From positions 62,001-126,000 of the forward strand of contig CADCTW010000001.1 of assembly GCA_902805735.1 (NCBI GenBank): DNA of 64,000 bases, written 5' to 3'. Numbering within the stretch: position 1 is the stretch's first letter; every line of letters starts with the position of its first letter. Below the pieces are notes generated by a model. That model ran no database searches and was not told the DNA's origin. It saw nothing but the letters and a program-made list of their open reading frames with translations. A program made the position numbers and the translations under genes. This stretch comes from an uncultured Gemmatimonadota bacterium. GTDB taxonomy: Bacteria > Gemmatimonadota > Gemmatimonadetes > Longimicrobiales > Longimicrobiaceae. This document shows, in pieces, positions 16,821 through 24,789 of this stretch.

Positions 16821-17022
16821 CCCTCACCCCCCGACCCCCTCTCCCGATAACAGGAGAGGCTGCGCCTCTCGTTATCGAGAGAGGGGGCGATGTCCAGTCA
16901 TCCAGCCGCAACCAGGCGGTTGGCGGAGCCGCGGCTTCGACGAAAACCAAAGGTCCCGAGCGACACAGAAGATGCGCCCCCCTCTCCCGTTATCGGGAGA
17001 GCGGGGGTCGGGGGGGTGAGGG
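16821..17022. repeat. Family B MITE-like element, copy I
   Basis: About 202 bp with terminal inverted repeats CCCTCACCCCCCGACCCCC (left, 16821) and its complement at the right end (17022). Each end carries an internal CTCTCCC...GGGAGAG hairpin. The centre shares CCAGTCATCCAGCCGC and a GCGCATCTTCTGTGTCG-type segment with copy III, in inverted orientation. It starts 9 bp after the receptor stop. Confidence 0.8.
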
Positions 17023-17153
17023 CTCCTTTCAGCACGCTTCAGCGCATGCCCCACACGCGGTCGCAGAGCTTTCCCTACGCCGCTTTCGCGCGGGGCGGCG
17101 TAGATTGCCGCGGAGGATAGACCGATCTTTCCCCCTGGCGGAGGGCGCGCGGC

Positions 17154-18299
17154 ATGACGAACGAGATCAGACCGGTCATCATCGCGGGGGGCGGGATCGG
17201 GGGGCTGTCGGCGGCGATCGCGCTGCGCAGGGCGGGGTTCGAGGCGCAGGTGTTCGAAAGGGCGCCGGAGCTGCGGGAGGTGGGGGCCGGCATCAGCCTG
17301 TGGCCCAACGCCACCCGTCAGCTCCGGCGCCTGGGCGTGCTGCACGAGGTGGTGCGGCGCGGGTTCGCGTTCCGCCGCGGCGCCATCCGCTCGCGCACGG
17401 GGCGGGTGCTGATGACGATGGAGTTCGGCGGGGACGATGCGCCCAGCGTGCTGATCCACCGCGCCGCGCTGCACTCGGCGCTCGCGGAGGCGCTCCCCGC
17501 GTGGGCGGTCACGACCGGCGCCACCGCCGGGGACTTCGTGGACGCGGGCGACCACGTGCGGGTGAGCTTCGGCGGGGTGGGCGAGGTGGAGGGCGCGGCG
17601 CTGGTGGGCGCGGACGGGCTGCGCTCCACGGTGCGGCGCCGCCTGCTGGACGACGGCGAGCCGGTGTACCGCGGCTACCCCGTGTGGCGCGGCGTGGCCG
17701 ACGACGCGGCCGGGCTCCCCGGCACGGACGAGCTGACGGAGTCGCTGGGGGCGGGGCTCCGCTTCGGGATCGTGCCCATCGGCGGAGGGCGCGTGGCCTG
17801 GTGGGCCACCGCGAACGAGCCGGCGGGTGCGGACGACGGCGAGGAGGGGGCGCAGGCGAAGCTGCTCCGCCTCTTCCATTCGTGGCACGCGCCGGTGCCG
17901 CAGCTCATCGCGGCGACCCCGGCCGCGGCCATCCTCAAGAACGACGCCTGCGACCGCCCGCCGGCGCGGCGGTGGGGACGCGGGCGGGTGACGCTGCTGG
18001 GCGACGCGGCGCATCCCACCACGCCCAACATGGGGCAGGGCGGGTGCATGGCGATCGAAGACGGCGCGGTGCTGGCGAACGCCCTGGTGCGCCACGCGGA
18101 GATCCCCGCGGCGTTGCGCGAGTACGAGCGGCGCCGCTTCCGCCGCGTCGCGGGGATCGTGCGGCAGTCGCTCCTTTACGGACAGGTGGCGCAGTGGGAG
18201 CGCCCGGCCGCGGTGCGCCTCCGCGACGCCCTCTTCCGCCTCATCCCGGACGCCGTCTCCCGCCGGGCGATGCGCGGGATGTTCGCGTTCGACGTGTAG
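17154..18299 (+). CDS. FAD-dependent aromatic-type monooxygenase
   Basis: 381 residues, class A flavoprotein monooxygenase (PHBH/salicylate-hydroxylase fold). It has the dinucleotide-binding GGGIGGLSAAIALRRAG, with the acidic end VFERAPELREVGAG, the DG motif GADGLRSTVRR, and the GD motif LLGDAAHPTTPNMGQGGCMA with AIEDG. Substrates in this family are aromatic or polycyclic compounds and carotenoids; none can be assigned from sequence. Start ATG 17154. The neighbouring DoxX gene is 68 bp downstream on the same strand. Confidence 0.92.
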   Translation: MTNEIRPVIIAGGGIGGLSAAIALRRAGFEAQVFERAPELREVGAGISLWPNATRQLRRLGVLHEVVRRGFAFRRGAIRSRTGRVLMTMEFGGDDAPSVLIHRAALHSALAEALPAWAVTTGATAGDFVDAGDHVRVSFGGVGEVEGAALVGADGLRSTVRRRLLDDGEPVYRGYPVWRGVADDAAGLPGTDELTESLGAGLRFGIVPIGGGRVAWWATANEPAGADDGEEGAQAKLLRLFHSWHAPVPQLIAATPAAAILKNDACDRPPARRWGRGRVTLLGDAAHPTTPNMGQGGCMAIEDGAVLANALVRHAEIPAALREYERRRFRRVAGIVRQSLLYGQVAQWERPAAVRLRDALFRLIPDAVSRRAMRGMFAFDV

Positions 18300-18367
18300 C
18301 TGGCGCGCAGGTTGCGGCGGGTCCCGGCCTTCCGGCGGGCGGTACGACTCACGATCGGGAGGCTGGG

Positions 18368-18790
18368 ATGCGACCCTTTTTCATGCATCGCTTCGAAGAA
18401 CCGGCGGCCGCGCTGCTGCGCGTGGTGGCGGGGCTGATGTTCATGCAGCACGGCGCGCAGAAGCTGTTCGGCTGGCTCAAGGCCCCCGACGCCCCGCCGG
18501 GGACGGTGGAACTGATGTCGCAGATGGGATTGGCGGGGGTGCTGGAGTTCTTTGGCGGGCTGCTGATCGTGCTGGGCCTCTTCACGCGCCCCGTGGCCTT
18601 CATCCTCTCGGGCCTGATGGCCGTCGCCTACTTCACGGCCCACGCGCCGCAGGGCCCCGTCCCCATCCTGAACCGCGGCGAGCTGGCGGTCCTCTTCTGC
18701 TTCATCTTCCTCTACTTCTCCGCCCGCGGCGGCGGCCGCTACAGCCTGGACCACCTGGTGGCACGCAGAGGCACAGCGCCACGGAGATGA
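18368..18790 (+). CDS. DoxX family membrane protein
   Basis: 140 residues from ATG 18368 (GGGAGG upstream). Typical DoxX features: ALLRVVAGLMFMQHGAQKLF, GLAGVLEFFGGLLIVLGLFT, PVAFILSGLMAVAYFTAHAP and GELAVLFCFIFLYFSARGGG, four membrane spans. The last residues (ARRGTAPRR) and the stop codon are encoded by the left arm of a family A repeat, so the natural C-terminus has probably been replaced by the repeat. Possible oxidoreductase-associated role; function uncertain. Confidence 0.9.
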   Translation: MRPFFMHRFEEPAAALLRVVAGLMFMQHGAQKLFGWLKAPDAPPGTVELMSQMGLAGVLEFFGGLLIVLGLFTRPVAFILSGLMAVAYFTAHAPQGPVPILNRGELAVLFCFIFLYFSARGGGRYSLDHLVARRGTAPRR

Positions 18791-18824
18791 AGTCATCTCT
18801 GTGCCTCTGTGCCTCTGTGTGAGC
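18762..18824. repeat. Family A palindromic repeat, copy 9 (full, overlaps a coding end)
   Basis: Left arm 18762-18789 (degenerate) lies within the DoxX reading frame. Right arm 18793-18824 ends 10 bp from the CheC stop. Confidence 0.88.
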
Positions 18825-18834
18825 CCGGTTTTCT

Positions 18835-19446
18835 TCAGACGCGCAGAGCCGTGAGCATCCGCGCGAGGCTCTCGTCGTCGGGCAGGACGAGGAAGGTGCC
18901 CCGGATCTCGGGGCCGTCTTCCAGGGTGAAGCGGGTGTTGATGGAGAGCACCGGGTCGCTGCCGGGGCCGCGGGCGGCGGCCTCGCCCACGACGCGCGCG
19001 CCGGGGCCGGTGTAGACGCGCGGCGGGGTGGGGAGCAGCACGCCGCCTACGATCTGCGAGAGGGCGTTGAGGTAGGCGGAGGCCAGGATGTTCCCCACCT
19101 CCTGCACCGCGGAGCGCTCCAGCACGTTCAGCTCGCCCGCCTCGGAGGGGCGGCCGGTGAGGAGGCCGCTGAGGCGCTTGGCGGCTTCGTGCGTGAACAC
19201 CAGCAGCGTCTGCCCGGTGAGGTCGCCCACCATGTGCACGTCCACGGCGGCCACTTCGCCGTGCGGGCTTTCCAGCAGCTCGGCGATCCCGTCGCGCCCC
19301 TTCACGGCCAGGGCGGGGACGTTGATCATGATGGAGTGGCCGGTCATCTGCGACAGCGCGGTCGCGGCATGTCCCGCGCCGATGTTGGCTACTTCCCGCA
19401 GCGCGTCGAGCTGCATGGCGGAGAGCGACGAGGAAGCGGCCATCAT
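18835..19446 (-). CDS. CheC-like chemotaxis phosphatase
   Basis: 203 residues of the CheC/CheX/FliY phosphatase family, which dephosphorylates CheY-P. Both active-site helices are intact: LREVANIGAGHAATALSQMT near the N-terminus and VQEVGNILASAYLNALSQIV near the middle (ExxN pattern each). ATG 19446 overlaps the CheY stop (ATGA), so both are coupled. No other chemotaxis or flagellar genes are nearby, so the pair could control something other than motility. Confidence 0.92.
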   Translation of the reverse strand: MMAASSSLSAMQLDALREVANIGAGHAATALSQMTGHSIMINVPALAVKGRDGIAELLESPHGEVAAVDVHMVGDLTGQTLLVFTHEAAKRLSGLLTGRPSEAGELNVLERSAVQEVGNILASAYLNALSQIVGGVLLPTPPRVYTGPGARVVGEAAARGPGSDPVLSINTRFTLEDGPEIRGTFLVLPDDESLARMLTALRV

Positions 19447-19805
19447 CCCACCACCCGCTTCACCGCTTCCAGCACGCGCGAGGGCTGGAACGGCTTCACC
19501 ACGAAGTCGCGCGCGCCGGCCTGGATGGCTTCCGTCACCAGCGCCTGCTGCCCCATGGCGCTGCACATGAGGATGCGGGCCCCCTCGTGCTCCCTGAGGA
19601 TCTCGCGCACGGCGTCGATGCCGCCCATCTGGGGCATCACGATGTCCATGGTCACCAGGTCCGGCTTGAGGCGGCGGTAGTGCTCGACGGCCTCCATGCC
19701 GTTCTCGGCCTCGCCGACCACCTGGAAGCCCGCACCCGTGAGGATGTCGGCGAGCATGGTCCGCATGAAGATGGCGTCGTCGCAGATAAGAACGGAAGCA
19801 CTCAT
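19443..19805 (-). CDS. CheY-like single-domain response regulator
   Basis: 120 residues, stand-alone receiver domain. Acidic pocket D9-D10, phospho-acceptor D54 (VTMDIVMPQMGG), switch S82 (CSAMGQ) and K104 (VVKPF) are all present, so it should be phosphorylated. It resembles CheY/TrrA-type regulators. Translationally coupled to CheC. The cognate kinase is not in the vicinity; a frameshifted diguanylate cyclase gene lies divergently upstream. Confidence 0.95.
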   Translation of the reverse strand: MSASVLICDDAIFMRTMLADILTGAGFQVVGEAENGMEAVEHYRRLKPDLVTMDIVMPQMGGIDAVREILREHEGARILMCSAMGQQALVTEAIQAGARDFVVKPFQPSRVLEAVKRVVG

Positions 19806-19945
19806 GTGTGTTCTTTCGGGGGAAAGGCGGGAGCCCCGCGCCACCTTGCGATGGCGCGGCCGGGCGCGGGTCACGAAGGGAAGGTGTGCCGTGGAATTTG
19901 CGCCACGCGGCGCGGCGGCACAAGGGCGCGCCCGCGGAACCGCTG

Positions 19946-19975
19946 TCTCACACGGAGGCACGGAGACACAGAGAA
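19946..19975. repeat. Family A repeat, copy 10 (left half only)
   Basis: CACGGAGG, CACGGAGA and CACAGAGA units in the region between the divergent CheY and diguanylate cyclase genes; not adjacent to a stop codon. Confidence 0.8.
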
Positions 19976-20070
19976 GGGGGAGATGGTGTCGCCGCTGATA
20001 CGGAATGGTGGCACACAAATTCCTTAAGGGGGCCGGTTTGGAGTTTTTTACGCAACCCCGTACCTGACTG

Positions 20071-21128
20071 ATGCCGCGCACGCAGCTCGCCAAGCGCCAG
20101 GGACTCGCGCTCGCCTCCAGCGGGCTCGTGCTCGCGCTGGCGGTCATCGAGATCCTGAACGCCATCCACTTCACCGAGGTGACGGCGCGCGAGTGGGCCG
20201 CGCTCTCCGCGGCCGCCGCCTGCGTGCTGGGGGCGTTGTGGGCGATCCTGGAGCGCGGCGACTTCTGGCGCGCGTGGGACCCCACTTCGTGCGGGTGCCG
20301 TCGGTGGCGGTGGTGGTGCTGCTCAGCTTCATGATCGGCGTGGCCCCGGAGGCGCGCACGCTGGTGCTGGGCGTGTGGCCCGTGGTGCTGATCTTCGCGG
20401 CGGGGTACCTGGGGTTCGTCTCCGCCGGCCTCCTGAGCCTGCTGATGACGGCCGGGTACCTGGGCGCCGTGTGGGCGTCGGGGATGGGCGGGCTGCGGGT
20501 GGAAGTGGAGCTGATGGTGGGGGGCGTGTTCCTGATCACCAGCCTCTACTCGGGGGTCGTGCTCTCGCGGCTGCGGCGGCAGCGGGCGGAGCTGGGGGCG
20601 GCCCGCGCGGAGCTCACGCGCCTCGCCCTCACCGACCCGCTCACCGGCCTCGCCAACCGCAGGCACTTCGACGAGGTGCTCGCCTCGGAGATGTCGCGTG
20701 CGGAACGGCACGGGGGCACGTTGAGCCTGGCCATCATCGACCTGGACCACTTCAAGGCCTTCAACGACCGCCATGGGCATCCCGCGGGGGACGCCGCGCT
20801 GCGGACGGCGGCGTCGCTGCTGCGGACGCGGGTGCGCGGGCACGACACGGTGGCCCGGCTGGGCGGCGAGGAGTTCGCCGTGCTGATGGTGGGCGCCTGC
20901 CGCGAGGCCGCCTGCCGCACGGCCGAGCGCATCCGGCAGGCGGTGAGCGAGCAGGGGTCCGGCGGGCCCATGCACGTCACCGTGAGCATCGGCGTGGCCA
21001 CGGCGCCGGGGGACGGGTCCACGCCGGCGGAGCTGGTGCGGGAGGCGGACCGGGCGCTGTACCGGGCCAAGGCGGCCGGGCGCAACGCGATCGCGGTCGC
21101 CGAGAGGGACGTGGCGGCGGCCTGGTGA
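20071..21128 (+). pseudogene. Membrane diguanylate cyclase (GGDEF), frameshifted
   Basis: From ATG 20071 one frame gives two membrane segments and stops at 20334; the second frame carries three more membrane spans and the GGDEF domain to 21128. The frames join if one C is restored in the run at 20280-20283 (giving DPHFVRVPSVAVVV). The GGDEF domain has LTDPLTGLANRRHFDEVL, IIDLDHFKAFNDRHGH and the active motif RLGGEEFAVL. RGHD, five residues before it, forms an RxxD inhibitory site. It would make c-di-GMP from GTP if the frameshift is an error; otherwise the cytoplasmic half could only be expressed from an internal start. Confidence 0.8.
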
Positions 21129-21137
21129 ACCGCGGGG

Positions 21138-21166
21138 CTCACACAGAGGCACAGAGACACGGAGAG
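21138..21166. repeat. Family A repeat, copy 11 (left half only)
   Basis: CACAGAGG, CACAGAGA and CACGGAGA units, beginning 9 bp after the GGDEF stop. Confidence 0.85.
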
Positions 21167-21206
21167 GGGGTATCGGGGGGGAGAAAACCTTTTTTCCGCG
21201 CTTCCG

Positions 21207-21605
21207 ATGATCTCACCCGCCTTCTACCGCGCGCTCGCGGACACGGTCGTCATCCTCCACCTCGCGTTCGTCCTGTTCGTGGTGCTGGGCGGAATGGTGG
21301 TGCTGCGCTGGCCTAAAATGGCCTGGGCGCACCTGCCGGCGGCGGCGTGGGGGGCGGCAATCGAGTTCGGCGGGTGGGTCTGCCCGCTCACCTACCTGGA
21401 AAACCACCTGCGCCTCCTGGGCGGGGGCGAAGCGTACCGGGGCGGGTTCGTGGACCGCTACATCCTCCACATCCTCTACCCGCAGGGCCTCACCCGCGGC
21501 ACCCAGGTGGTGCTGGGGATCGTGGTGCTGGCCATCAACGGCTACGTGTACGCGCGGCTCGCGGCGCGGCGGCGGGTGCGGCAGGAGCTCGGGCCGGCGG
21601 CGTGA
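21207..21605 (+). CDS. DUF2784 family membrane protein
   Basis: 132 residues. It matches the DUF2784 pattern: YRALADTVVILHLAFVLFVV, GWVCPLTYLENHLR, and the end segment GGFVDRYILHILYPQGLT. Four membrane spans, with conserved Cys, His and Tyr residues between them. Function of the family is unknown. The start ATG 21207 gives the natural hydrophobic N-terminus. Confidence 0.88.
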   Translation: MISPAFYRALADTVVILHLAFVLFVVLGGMVVLRWPKMAWAHLPAAAWGAAIEFGGWVCPLTYLENHLRLLGGGEAYRGGFVDRYILHILYPQGLTRGTQVVLGIVVLAINGYVYARLAARRRVRQELGPAA

Positions 21606-21652
21606 TCCCGACCCCCGTCGCGAGGGGATAAATCCCCCCGCTGGAAACACGG

Positions 21653-21744
21653 TAAGCCCGCTGAAGCGGGCTCGCCATCCTGACCCATGCGAGCCTGCTT
21701 CAGCGGGCTTCCCGTCGTTCCAGCCGGGCGTTTCAACGCCCGGT
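21653..21744. repeat. Family C: AAGCCCGCT/AGCGGGCTT palindromes
   Basis: Three short palindromes: 21653-21672 and its imperfect inverted partner at 21692-21710 (AGCCCGCTGAAGCGGGCT type), then GCCGGGCGTTTCAACGCCCG at 21723-21742. A REP-like intergenic element; no gene in this stretch. Confidence 0.7.
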
Positions 21745-21825
21745 TGTGGGGCGCGCGCTCCACCCAGAAATCACCAGATCATGAGGAGCGTGAGGCACAG
21801 CGACGGTTCGCTGTGCCTCCGCGCC

Positions 21826-22671
21826 TCAGCGGTGCTCGAAGCGGAGGCTGAGAAGCTCCACCAGGCCCGCGGCGCCGGCCTCGCGCGCAATCGCCAGCCC
21901 GTCGCGGTAGTGCGAGCCGGCGCGGATGGGGTCTTCCGCCTCGTAGGCGATCTCCCCCAGCATCAAGTGGCACTGCACCGCGCGAAGCTGGTCGCTCGCG
22001 CGGGTGAAGGCGCGCACCGCGTCGGCCAGGCGGTGACGCGCCTCGTTGCGCACCCCGCGCGCGTGGTGGGCCAGCGCCAGCGCGAGCCCTCCCAGCGCGG
22101 CCCGGTGGTCGTCGCGCGACCGCCGCCCCGTCTTGAGCGCGGCCTCGGCCGAGCCCTGCGCCGCCGCCAGCTCGTTGCGCGCCACCAGCGCCACGGCGCG
22201 GTTCGCCTGCACCAGCAGCAGGGTCCATTCGTCCGGCTCGCCCGCGTGCAGCTCCGCCTCTGCCTCGGCGAAGCGCACCAGCGCCTCGTCCGCGTCGCCG
22301 AGCAGGGCGGCGATCACCCCCAGGTTCACCTCGGCGCGGGGGCGCTCGGCGCCGCCCGCCTCGAGCGCCTGCCGGGCCGCGGCCTCCGCGTCGTCCAGCA
22401 TCCCGGCGTGGATGCGCGCCGCCGCGGACTCGTTGAGCGCCGCGCCCAGCATCCCCGGCAGCCGCAGCCGCCGCGCCAGCTCGGCCCCCTCGCGCGACAG
22501 CGTGTCCGCGCGGGGCCACGCCATCCGCCCCCGCGCCGCCCCCGCGGACGCGAGCACGTGCTCCACCGCTCCCGCCGCGTCACTCGCGTCGGCAGCGGGG
22601 GATGTAAAGGGGCGCGCCGCGGGCACGTAGCCCCCCGGCAATATCTCGTCGAGCAGTGTGGTGGTGATCAA
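21826..22671 (-). CDS. TPR-repeat protein
   Basis: 281 residues rich in Ala/Leu helices, without signal peptide. Repeated helix-turn-helix units include LGAALNESAAARIHAGMLDD, AEVNLGVIAALLGDADEALV, VQANRAVALVARNELAAAQG and CHLMLGEIAYEAEDPIRAGS, typical tetratricopeptide (possibly MalT-like) repeats for protein-protein contact. The start appears to be TTG 22671, next to the family A half repeat whose AGAGAG end may serve as ribosome site; a later start is possible. It follows the histidine kinase gene on the same strand. Confidence 0.75.
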   Translation of the reverse strand: MITTTLLDEILPGGYVPAARPFTSPAADASDAAGAVEHVLASAGAARGRMAWPRADTLSREGAELARRLRLPGMLGAALNESAAARIHAGMLDDAEAAARQALEAGGAERPRAEVNLGVIAALLGDADEALVRFAEAEAELHAGEPDEWTLLLVQANRAVALVARNELAAAQGSAEAALKTGRRSRDDHRAALGGLALALAHHARGVRNEARHRLADAVRAFTRASDQLRAVQCHLMLGEIAYEAEDPIRAGSHYRDGLAIAREAGAAGLVELLSLRFEHR

Positions 22672-22672
22672 C

Positions 22673-22701
22673 TCTCTGTGTCTCTGTGCCTCTGTGTGAG
22701 C
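22673..22701. repeat. Family A repeat, copy 12 (right half only)
   Basis: Lies between the histidine kinase stop (22709, 7 bp) and the TTG start of the TPR gene, on the minus strand. Confidence 0.85.
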
Positions 22702-22708
22702 CCGCCGT

Positions 22709-23932
22709 TCAGACCGACAGCCCGCCCGTTTCCGCCGGGGTGGAGTCGGGGGATACGCAGGGGAAGGAGATGGCGAACACGGTGCCGTCCGTGGGATCGA
22801 ACTCGGCCCAGGCGCGCCCTCCCACCGACTCGATGGTCTCGCGCACGATGGCCAGCCCCAGGCCGGTGCCCTCCTCGCCCGTCACCGTGCCCTCGTGGGC
22901 GCGGAAGAAGCGGCGGAACAGGTCCGCGCGCGACTCCTCCGGCACTCCCAGCCCGTTGTCGCGCACGCGCACCACCACCTCGCAGTCGTCGCCCTCTTTG
23001 ACCGTGCCCTCCACGCGCACCCAGTGGTCGGGCTTGCCCGGGTCGCGGTACTTGATGGCGTTGGACACGTAGTTGGTGAGGCACAGCTCCACGGCGGCGG
23101 CGGGCACCTCCACGCGCGGCAGGCTGTCGGTCAGCTCGATGCGCACCCGCCGCGCCTCGGCGAAGTCGCGGAGCTGGCGCGCCACCTCGGCAGCGGCGTC
23201 GTACAGGAGGACGTTGCGCGCGGACTGCTGCGACCCGTCCGTCTCCACGCGCGACAGCTCCAGCAGGTCCTCCAGCACGCTCTGCATCCCGTCCGCGTTG
23301 CGGGCGATGATGTCGGTGAACTTTTCCCGCTGCCCGGCGTCCCCGCCCACCCACTCCTCGCGCAGCATCTCGTTGGCCCCGCGCACGGTGTTGATGCGGT
23401 TCTTCATCTCGTGCGTGAGGGAGCGGTTGAAGGCGCGCAGCCGGTCTTCGCGCTCGCGCACGCGGGCCTCGGCCAGGGCGAGGAAGTGGTTGGTGGTGTA
23501 CTGCTGGATCACCGCCACGGCGCGGAACACCCGGTGCGAGCAGGCCAGCAGCTCGGTGGGGGAGCAGCCGGGGCCCATCCGCTCGGCCGTATCGCTGAGG
23601 TGGTCGAAGAGGATCCCGCCCAGGATCTCGTACTCCTTGAGGATCTGGTGCGCTTCGAAGCCCTGCGCGTGGCGGAGGGCGCCCAGCTCCATCGCCTTGG
23701 CCACCACGGGGACGTCGGCGGTGATCTCGGCGGCGCTGTTCTCCAGGTAGTCCGCGATGCCGTCCACCAGCAGGGGGACGTGGTTCAGCAGCTCTTCCGA
23801 GGGAAAGACGTGCGTGGGATGTAGCGCCACGCGGTCCGCGATGCGCTCCAGCCAGCGGCCCACGAGCTCCTCGCGCGCGTCGCGGACACTGTGGGCCATC
23901 GCCTGCGCAACGGGTTCGTCGGCGAAGATCAT
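22709..23932 (-). CDS. Cytoplasmic sensor histidine kinase with RsbRD-like N-domain
   Basis: 407 residues from ATG 23932; the open frame upstream passes through a family A hairpin and is spurious. N-terminal helical domain (residues 10-150) resembles RsbRD/RsbT-coantagonist N-domains (REELVGRWLERIADRVALHP, ALRHAQGFEAHQILKEYEIL). HisKA with H174 in SLTHEMKNRINTVRGA; ATPase domain with N-box LTNYVSNAIKYRD, G1 VRDNGLGVPEE and G2 GTGLGLAIVRETIE. No membrane spans. It probably phosphorylates an unlinked response regulator, as none is adjacent. Confidence 0.92.
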   Translation of the reverse strand: MIFADEPVAQAMAHSVRDAREELVGRWLERIADRVALHPTHVFPSEELLNHVPLLVDGIADYLENSAAEITADVPVVAKAMELGALRHAQGFEAHQILKEYEILGGILFDHLSDTAERMGPGCSPTELLACSHRVFRAVAVIQQYTTNHFLALAEARVREREDRLRAFNRSLTHEMKNRINTVRGANEMLREEWVGGDAGQREKFTDIIARNADGMQSVLEDLLELSRVETDGSQQSARNVLLYDAAAEVARQLRDFAEARRVRIELTDSLPRVEVPAAAVELCLTNYVSNAIKYRDPGKPDHWVRVEGTVKEGDDCEVVVRVRDNGLGVPEESRADLFRRFFRAHEGTVTGEEGTGLGLAIVRETIESVGGRAWAEFDPTDGTVFAISFPCVSPDSTPAETGGLSV

Positions 23933-24030
23933 CGCTCTGGGCGGAACGGGAAAGCACGTGCAGCCCCCAGCCGGGGACAAGCCCGATTCGTCAGCGCAAG
24001 CGCCGTTCCGGTGGGAAGAAACCGCATGGG

Positions 24031-24092
24031 TCACACAGAGACACAGAGGCACAGAGGTAGGTTCTCCTCTGTGCCTCTGTGTCTCTGTGTGA
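24031..24092. repeat. Family A palindromic repeat, copy 13 (perfect hairpin)
   Basis: Perfect 27-bp arms, 24031-24057 and 24066-24092, with an 8-nt loop. The right end is 2 bp from the Doc stop (24095-24097). Confidence 0.97.
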
Positions 24093-24094
24093 GC

Positions 24095-24487
24095 TTATTG
24101 AAGGGGAGTGACATGCCCGCGGAGCCACTCGACCAGCTGGTCTTCGCTCCGCCCGCCTGACGCGACTTCGGTCATCAGCACGACGACTTCCTCTTCCGGA
24201 GCGTCGACCTCGAAGCCGTTCAGGCCGAGGAAGACGTACATCGCCATGAACCCGACTCGCTTGTTCCCATCGACGAAGCCGTGGTTCTTTGTGAGGCCGA
24301 AGCCGTACGCTGCGGCGAGAGTCGCCAGATCCGACTCCTGCGAGTAGCCCCAGCGGTTCTGCGGCCGCGCGAGAGCGGAGTCGATCAGCCCCTCGTCACG
24401 CACCCCGTACCCCCCGCCGTGCTGACGGATCTGCTGATGGTGGATGGACTCGATCATCCGCCTCGACAGCCAGACAGGTTCAGCCAC
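24095..24487 (-). CDS. doc: Doc/Fic family (death-on-curing) toxin
   Basis: 130 residues. The Doc/Fic active loop is H69-GFVD-GNKR(74-77), the catalytic His and phosphate-binding GNKR; other conserved segments are the N-terminal IESIHHQQI and YGVRDEGLIDSALARPQNRW. Doc toxins phosphorylate EF-Tu and arrest translation. The antitoxin is normally Phd; here the gene 9 bp upstream encodes an AbrB-type protein instead, a less common pairing. Confidence 0.93.
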   Translation of the reverse strand: MAEPVWLSRRMIESIHHQQIRQHGGGYGVRDEGLIDSALARPQNRWGYSQESDLATLAAAYGFGLTKNHGFVDGNKRVGFMAMYVFLGLNGFEVDAPEEEVVVLMTEVASGGRSEDQLVEWLRGHVTPLQ

Positions 24488-24496
24488 GCCCGAATG

Positions 24497-24724
24497 CTAG
24501 TTCGCCAGCTCGCGGAGCGCGTTCCGGTACTTCCGCGCGCCACGGTCGTAGATCTCCATCGCCCGGTCGAAGTCCGGATCGTACGGAGTGAGTTTCACGC
24601 CGTCGTCGGTATCCACGATGCAGAGAGAGTCCCCCTCGCGCATCTGGAGCCTCTCGATCACTTCTTTGGGGAGGGTCACCCCGAGGGAGCCACCCATCTT
24701 CCGCAGCGTAGTCTTCTTCGTCAT
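24497..24724 (-). CDS. AbrB/MazE/SpoVT-type antitoxin
   Basis: 75 residues: swapped-hairpin DNA-binding domain TTLRKMGGSLGVTLPKEVIE, RLQMREGDSLCIV, then a C-terminal tail (DFDRAMEIYDRGARKYRNAL) that likely binds and neutralises Doc. It is preceded by a perfect inverted repeat at 24742-24765, a likely autoregulatory operator. Start ATG 24724. Confidence 0.92.
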   Translation of the reverse strand: MTKKTTLRKMGGSLGVTLPKEVIERLQMREGDSLCIVDTDDGVKLTPYDPDFDRAMEIYDRGARKYRNALRELAN

Positions 24725-24741
24725 ACCGAGCCTTTGCGCAG

Positions 24742-24765
24742 CGAGTTATACAGAAATATAACTCG
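24742..24765 (-). promoter_or_regulatory. Palindromic operator of the AbrB-Doc operon
   Basis: CGAGTTATA (24742-24750) and TATAACTCG (24757-24765), a perfect 9-bp inverted repeat with a 6-bp centre, unusually AT-rich for this genome and 17 bp upstream of the antitoxin ATG. Confidence 0.7.
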
Positions 24766-24789
24766 CCGCGCTTCCGGGGACCAGGCGTG

